Shown: positions 9,250-13,308 of the stretch, one piece after another
Numbering within the stretch: the stretch's first letter is position 1
Layout: each line of letters opens with the position of its first letter
Origin: Synechococcaceae bacterium Bin_79_3
GTDB taxonomy: Bacteria; Cyanobacteriota; Cyanobacteriia; PCC-6307; Cyanobiaceae
DNA length: 13,308 nucleotides
NCBI GenBank assembly: GCA_009914645.1
Contig: VFLB01000077.1
Coordinates: 1 to 13,308, forward strand
Direction of reading: 5' to 3'
Made by a program: the position numbers and the translations under genes
The notes under the pieces: model-generated
The model's database searches: none
Seen by the model: the letters and a program-made list of their open reading frames with translations, nothing else
What the model was told of the DNA's origin: nothing

Positions 9250-9290
9250 AATAAACTAATTAATATAGAAATAATATTAATTAGTTTATT
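9250..9290 (-). repeat. Perfect 17-bp AT-rich inverted repeat at the apcE stop codon
   Basis: AATAAACTAATTAATAT (9250-9266) and its exact reverse complement (9274-9290) flank a 7-base loop. One arm runs into the apcE stop codon (9289-9291), so the hairpin would form exactly at the end of the apcE reading frame. It has only two GC pairs and no following T-tract, so it is not a standard terminator. It could mark a 3' end, a processing or stabilising element, or a protein-binding palindrome between apcE and apcA. Confidence 0.8.
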
Positions 9291-12165
9291 AAATTGTTTT
9301 CTTTGGTGAAGGGGTTAGGCCGCTATTGCCGCCATAAAGAGTTGCTGTTCGCACAATATTGCTTACGGATATTCCGATTTGAGATCCTAAACCTTCAAGA
9401 TAAGGCACTGTGTCGGAGCCAAAACTAATTTTGTAGTTATCTGAATTCAGCAGATTTGTAATTGCTTGTAGCTGCCCTTGTTGGGCTCTGCAGGCCAGAA
9501 AGTTGCTCGATTCCAGGGGCTCCGGCGCTCTACCCAAGAGGGCTAGATGGGCAGCCGCCGCCGATTGCATTGGTGCCATTTGCGCTAACCGTTGTTGAAA
9601 TAAATCACCCGCTGCAACTTGCGCCACAAATTTGGCCACATCAAATTGGCCATCGCATAATTTTGATTCAGCCTCAGTGAGCCGTTCTGAGGCAAAGGGA
9701 ATCCGATTTAGTAGTTGGCGATAAACAGCACTAATCAACTCCTCTTTTTCCGCATTGGTAGCACCTTTGGCTAACCGGAATATTTTGTTTAATGCAGCTT
9801 CCTTTTTGAGTGCATATCCTTGCTCGAGGCCTGTTGCCAGAGAAGAAACACCGGTTTGAGCAGGGGCGGGTTGCCAGCGGTTGGTATAGCGGCTGAAGCG
9901 TGATGTGGTTTCAACTGTTTGATTGGCTTCCTGGCCAGCCACGTCAGCTCGCCATATTCCAATAGTTGAATTTGATTGGGCTAGAAAATTCCTTGGCGTG
10001 AGGCTGCCAGGGGTATTCATTAATGATTTTCTATATAACTCAGGGCGCTTTTGCTGCTCGTATCGTTTTTGTGGTTCAGCTATCGCCGTAAGATCAAGCG
10101 GTTGACGCAAGGCAGGCACTCTGCGGCTGTTTAGATCATTAGGAGTGATGAAACGCTCGTAAGGAACCATATCTTCGCCATAAGCTTCTAAATATTCCTT
10201 ACTGTTTATTAGTGCATCAACAACGCCATAAAAACCTTTGCGAGCTGCAATATCAAAATAACCGTTTATTTCCCAGCGGCCAAAAGTGGGGCGCCCGAGT
10301 AAACGCCTGTGCATCACTTCGATGGCTTTAGTGATGTAGAGATTGCTCCAATATCTGCGGCGGAAAGCTTTTGAGCGAGCCACCATACGGATGAATTCCC
10401 GCAGGCTGATATTGCCATTTTCGAGTTTGTTTTCTTCAGTGGTTATGCGGTCTCCCTCATAACCACTGCTACCTAAAACCTGCACGTATACAGCGTTGAT
10501 TACAGCCTGGGTGCTGGATTCGGTATTGCGGATACTTGCCTGGCCGCCGCGATTTGGCTTTGAGCTGCCCCCGGTAGCAATTTGCTGCAGCCGCACCTGC
10601 CGCGGACCCACTCGCCTTGGCTGGGCGGATCTAAAACCAGGGCTATCCATTTGACCAGGACCCGCCATTCCATTGCCCACCAAAAGCCTGCGGGTGCGAT
10701 AGGAGTGGGGGGCCGGCCGGGTTGCTACGGAGGCGGTGCTAGATGGGAATATTGCGCCGTATTGCAAACCGATTGGATCGTTGCCACCGCCATAAACGTG
10801 TTGATCCGCTAGAGGTTGGCGATAGGAGGCGTAAAGAGTTACGTATTGAGGAGCGCCTTCAAAGGGAGCGCTGAATTGAAAGAGTTTGCGATTTGAGCCC
10901 CAGCCAGCGCTTTCTTGGGCTTCCTCGCCGAGATCGCGCAGATATGGCACGGTTTCTTCGCCAAATACCCGGGCATATTCCATGCCATTTATCAAGGAAT
11001 CCACCAGGCCATTGAGCCCCTTTGCACTCACGATCGCAAAATATTTCCGGAACTCTTCAAGGGAACTTATTCCGCGCCCAAGGAAATGCCGAAATGCCAG
11101 TTCCACTGCGCGGCTGTTTGAGAAACCGCCAAAAAATTGAGTGCGATATTCCTTGCTTTTCCCAAGGGAACGAATAAATTCGCGCATTGAAATTTGCCCT
11201 TGCTTCAGCTGAGAAGCTTCTACAGGGCAGGGATTTTGTGAATATGCCTTAGCTATATCCCGTTCAAATACTTGTCTTTGTGCGGCGCGGATGATTTCGG
11301 CCTTCTCACTGCCTGATAGGCCAGGTCGCATTACAAAACGCTGCGCACTTTCTGCGGCTAGCGCGTAGATCGCAGGCAATTGCAGGCCCTGCTGCTGAGG
11401 GCTACCTAAGCGCTGCCGGGTGGAGGGAGTGGCAACCGCCAGCTCATCTATGAGCACATTGAAGCAAGAAATTACCAAGGCTCGAGCCGTGGGGTTTTCT
11501 TCAAACAAATCAGCAGAAGCAGCTCTCATTTCCTGCAAAGCCAAATTTGTGGCAGGAAGTGAACAACCTTTCTCAAGAATGTCTTTCAACCCTCTGGCGT
11601 TCACAGCAAGGATGCTTGGATCGCCTGCCACTAGGGCGTAGCCCACATAGCGAAGGAACCAGCCCAAATCCCGCAAAGATTTGCGCATTCGGGAATTGCC
11701 GTAGCGCGAAATATCTATGGGGCTGAAACCGGCTGGTATTACTACCTGCACATCAGCCGCTGCACTAAAGCCTTCACGGATACGCCCAAATAAGCCGCCG
11801 CCGCCGCTGCCTTGGACAAATGTTTGGATTGAACTGGCGAAGGCGGCTTGATCTGCCGCCAAAGGAAGAGCTGCTTCGCTTCCAAGGGCGACAGGGGTAA
11901 GTGGTTTGTCTAGGTAAGAGAGGGGGGTACCGCCAACGAAAATTCGATTAGCCGCTTTTGCCACGATCGCATCGGCATTAGCACTTAACTTTTTTGCCGC
12001 ATCCACGCGGTTTTGACCGCTCTGAAAAAAGTTTATGAGGCTGTCCAGCTCTCCTTTATCGGGAAAGCGATCTTGCTGCTCCGCCGTACGAACATTGGCA
12101 AGTGGGAGGGTGTCGTAGAGCTGGGGGCTAACCCTGGGGCTGCCGCTACTGGCGGTTACAGACAT
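9289..12165 (-). CDS. apcE: Phycobilisome core-membrane linker ApcE (LCM)
   Basis: ApcE is the scaffold and terminal emitter of the phycobilisome. It organises the core cylinders, anchors them to the thylakoid and passes energy to the photosystems. The protein has 958 aa. The N-terminal phycobiliprotein-like domain (about 18-240) is interrupted by the family's insertion loop (about 77-147). The likely chromophore cysteine is Cys201 in LKDILEKGCS, matching the canonical NACS position. Three linker repeats follow at about 265-410, 545-670 and 800-925, separated by arm segments. Three repeats predict a tricylindrical core, the common arrangement, versus two or four repeats for bi- or pentacylindrical cores. 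The ATG at 12165 has AGGAG seven bases upstream. It leads the apcEABC cluster. Confidence 0.98.
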   Translation of the reverse strand: MSVTASSGSPRVSPQLYDTLPLANVRTAEQQDRFPDKGELDSLINFFQSGQNRVDAAKKLSANADAIVAKAANRIFVGGTPLSYLDKPLTPVALGSEAALPLAADQAAFASSIQTFVQGSGGGGLFGRIREGFSAAADVQVVIPAGFSPIDISRYGNSRMRKSLRDLGWFLRYVGYALVAGDPSILAVNARGLKDILEKGCSLPATNLALQEMRAASADLFEENPTARALVISCFNVLIDELAVATPSTRQRLGSPQQQGLQLPAIYALAAESAQRFVMRPGLSGSEKAEIIRAAQRQVFERDIAKAYSQNPCPVEASQLKQGQISMREFIRSLGKSKEYRTQFFGGFSNSRAVELAFRHFLGRGISSLEEFRKYFAIVSAKGLNGLVDSLINGMEYARVFGEETVPYLRDLGEEAQESAGWGSNRKLFQFSAPFEGAPQYVTLYASYRQPLADQHVYGGGNDPIGLQYGAIFPSSTASVATRPAPHSYRTRRLLVGNGMAGPGQMDSPGFRSAQPRRVGPRQVRLQQIATGGSSKPNRGGQASIRNTESSTQAVINAVYVQVLGSSGYEGDRITTEENKLENGNISLREFIRMVARSKAFRRRYWSNLYITKAIEVMHRRLLGRPTFGRWEINGYFDIAARKGFYGVVDALINSKEYLEAYGEDMVPYERFITPNDLNSRRVPALRQPLDLTAIAEPQKRYEQQKRPELYRKSLMNTPGSLTPRNFLAQSNSTIGIWRADVAGQEANQTVETTSRFSRYTNRWQPAPAQTGVSSLATGLEQGYALKKEAALNKIFRLAKGATNAEKEELISAVYRQLLNRIPFASERLTEAESKLCDGQFDVAKFVAQVAAGDLFQQRLAQMAPMQSAAAAHLALLGRAPEPLESSNFLACRAQQGQLQAITNLLNSDNYKISFGSDTVPYLEGLGSQIGISVSNIVRTATLYGGNSGLTPSPKKTI

Positions 12166-12289
12166 GAATGAGCTCCTCTGGTTAGCAGATTACGGCTGCG
12201 GCAGCGGCCAATGCAGTTCTAGTGAACAAATGTTTGCAGCTCCGCGGGGTGAATGAGAGGCTCAGTTCTTGTTGTTGTTGTTTGTTGTG
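12166..12289. promoter_or_regulatory. Divergent promoter region between apcE and a methyltransferase gene
   Basis: This 124-base gap separates divergent genes and must hold the control signals of both unless the apcE promoter lies inside the neighbouring gene. The apcE ribosome site AGGAG is at 12173-12177. Toward the methyltransferase start is a short GTT-rich run (about 12271-12287) with no Shine-Dalgarno sequence. I cannot identify convincing -35/-10 boxes or a known operator. Confidence 0.45.
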
Positions 12290-13308
12290 ATGGTTAAACC
12301 TGATTTTGAAGCTGCTGGTTTAGGCGCTACAGACAAGGCCACCCCGGTGGTGGGTGCCTTCTACGACCGTTTTCCTTATCCCGGCGACCCCCTTCAAGAT
12401 GGGCCTCCACCTGGCTACAACTGGCGTTGGTGCAATCGGGCTGCCCGCAGTTATTGCACTGGCGTGGCGCCAATCTCCCCCGCAAAAATCCGCATTCTTG
12501 ATGCAGGTTGTGGCACGGGGGTAAGCACTGATTACCTTGCTCATCTCAACCCCTTGGCGGAGGTTTTGGCGGTTGACATCAGCGCTGGAGCCCTTGATGT
12601 GGCTCGAGAGAGGTTGAAACGTTCAGGTCCCCCAGCCCAAGTGCGTTTTGAGCAGCGCAGTTTGCTGGATCTGGCGGGAGAAGGGCCTTTTGAGCACATC
12701 AATAGCGTGGGGGTTTTGCATCATTTAGAGAATCCCCTTAATGGTTTAAAAGCATTGGCACCACTACTGGCGCCAGGGGGACTACTACATCTATTTCTCT
12801 ATGCCGATGGGGGCCGCTGGGAAATTCATCGAATTCAGCGTTCACTTGCTTTGTTAGGGGCAGCAAGCGATGGGGAAGGTTTGCGTTTGGGGCGCGAATT
12901 GTTGAATCAGTTGCCTGAACAAAACCGCCTTAGGCAACGCCATGAGCAGCGCTGGGCCATTGATACAAGCGCAGATGCAAATTTCGCTGATATGTACCTA
13001 CACCCTCAAGAAACCAGCTACAACTTGCAACGGCTTTGGCAGTTGGTTGAAGAAGCACAACTCACTTTCCTTGCTTTTAGCAATCGTGAGCAATGGAATC
13101 TTGCACGCTTTTTACAAGGTGAATTACTTGAAAGAGCTCAAGCTCTAACTCAGCAGCAGCAATGGTTACTTGTAGAAGCGCTTGATCCTGATATCAGCCA
13201 CTTTGAATTTTTTCTCAGCAATGCTGAATTGCCATGGGAGAGCTGGGGAAGCAACGAAACCCTTTGGCAAGCCACTTTGGAGCGCAACAGCTGCCTTTGG
13301 GGCTGGCC
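12290..13308 (+). CDS. Class I SAM-dependent methyltransferase, C-terminus beyond the window
   Basis: The frame is open from ATG 12290 to the right edge (339 codons, no stop seen). The Rossmann methyltransferase core is clear: motif I ILDAGCGTGVS (69-79), acidic Asp96 in VLAVDIS, motif IV VGVLHHLENP (140-149) and LAPGGLLHLFLY (160-171). Before the core is an N-terminal segment with FYDRFPYPG and YNWRWCNRAARSY; after it comes a long helical region of over 150 residues, so the protein is much larger than a bare methyltransferase domain. The substrate cannot be told from sequence. It is divergent from apcE, which is no proof of a phycobilisome role. There is no signal peptide. An in-frame stop lies upstream, and no better start is present. 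Confidence 0.85.
   Translation, partial: MVKPDFEAAGLGATDKATPVVGAFYDRFPYPGDPLQDGPPPGYNWRWCNRAARSYCTGVAPISPAKIRILDAGCGTGVSTDYLAHLNPLAEVLAVDISAGALDVARERLKRSGPPAQVRFEQRSLLDLAGEGPFEHINSVGVLHHLENPLNGLKALAPLLAPGGLLHLFLYADGGRWEIHRIQRSLALLGAASDGEGLRLGRELLNQLPEQNRLRQRHEQRWAIDTSADANFADMYLHPQETSYNLQRLWQLVEEAQLTFLAFSNREQWNLARFLQGELLERAQALTQQQQWLLVEALDPDISHFEFFLSNAELPWESWGSNETLWQATLERNSCLWGW

Noticed and set aside
9250..9290. AT-rich inverted repeat as an intrinsic terminator of apcE
   Set aside because: The stem has only two GC pairs and is followed by mixed sequence rather than a T-tract, so it does not meet the usual criteria.

Overview
The window looks like chromosomal DNA of a picocyanobacterium of the Synechococcus/Cyanobium type. 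It holds a complete allophycocyanin core set (apcE-apcA-apcB-apcC), a cyanobacterial PII gene with a perfect NtcA-type box upstream, and System II cytochrome c maturation genes. Placing it near a particular freshwater or marine clade would need a tree; moderate GC in the coding part and close packing are all I can see. Almost all of it is ordinary housekeeping and photosynthesis DNA, and I see no defence island, CRISPR, integrase or transposase.

Positions 1-1102 are visibly AT-rich and gene-poor. They hold a minus-strand fragment with one CxxCH heme-binding motif that runs off the left edge. Behind it is a second minus-strand open stretch without a good start. Together these look like a decaying cytochrome-like gene. 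From 1103 to 2660 lie, on the minus strand, purB and just upstream of it a small uncharacterised protein gene. A TlyA-type S4/methyltransferase gene (2781-3593, plus) converges on glnB (minus), their stop codons overlapping by 4 bases. queF (plus) starts behind the glnB promoter region and converges on ccs1 with a 32-base 3' overlap.

From 12165 down to 4420 everything is on the minus strand. In transcription order these are apcE, a 319-base leader region, apcA, apcB, apcC, a strong intrinsic terminator, then ftsW, ccdA and ccs1. The Apc proteins build the phycobilisome core: ApcE is the scaffold and terminal emitter, ApcA/ApcB form the allophycocyanin discs, and ApcC caps the cylinders. CcdA and Ccs1 act together in thylakoid lumen cytochrome c assembly and are translationally coupled through an ATGA overlap. 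A class I SAM-dependent methyltransferase gene is divergent from apcE and runs off the right edge.

Points worth a second look are the Tyr51-to-Phe change in the PII T-loop, the NtcA box with a hairpin in the glnB leader, a perfect 17-bp AT-rich inverted repeat at the apcE stop codon, and the broken cytochrome-like locus on the left.
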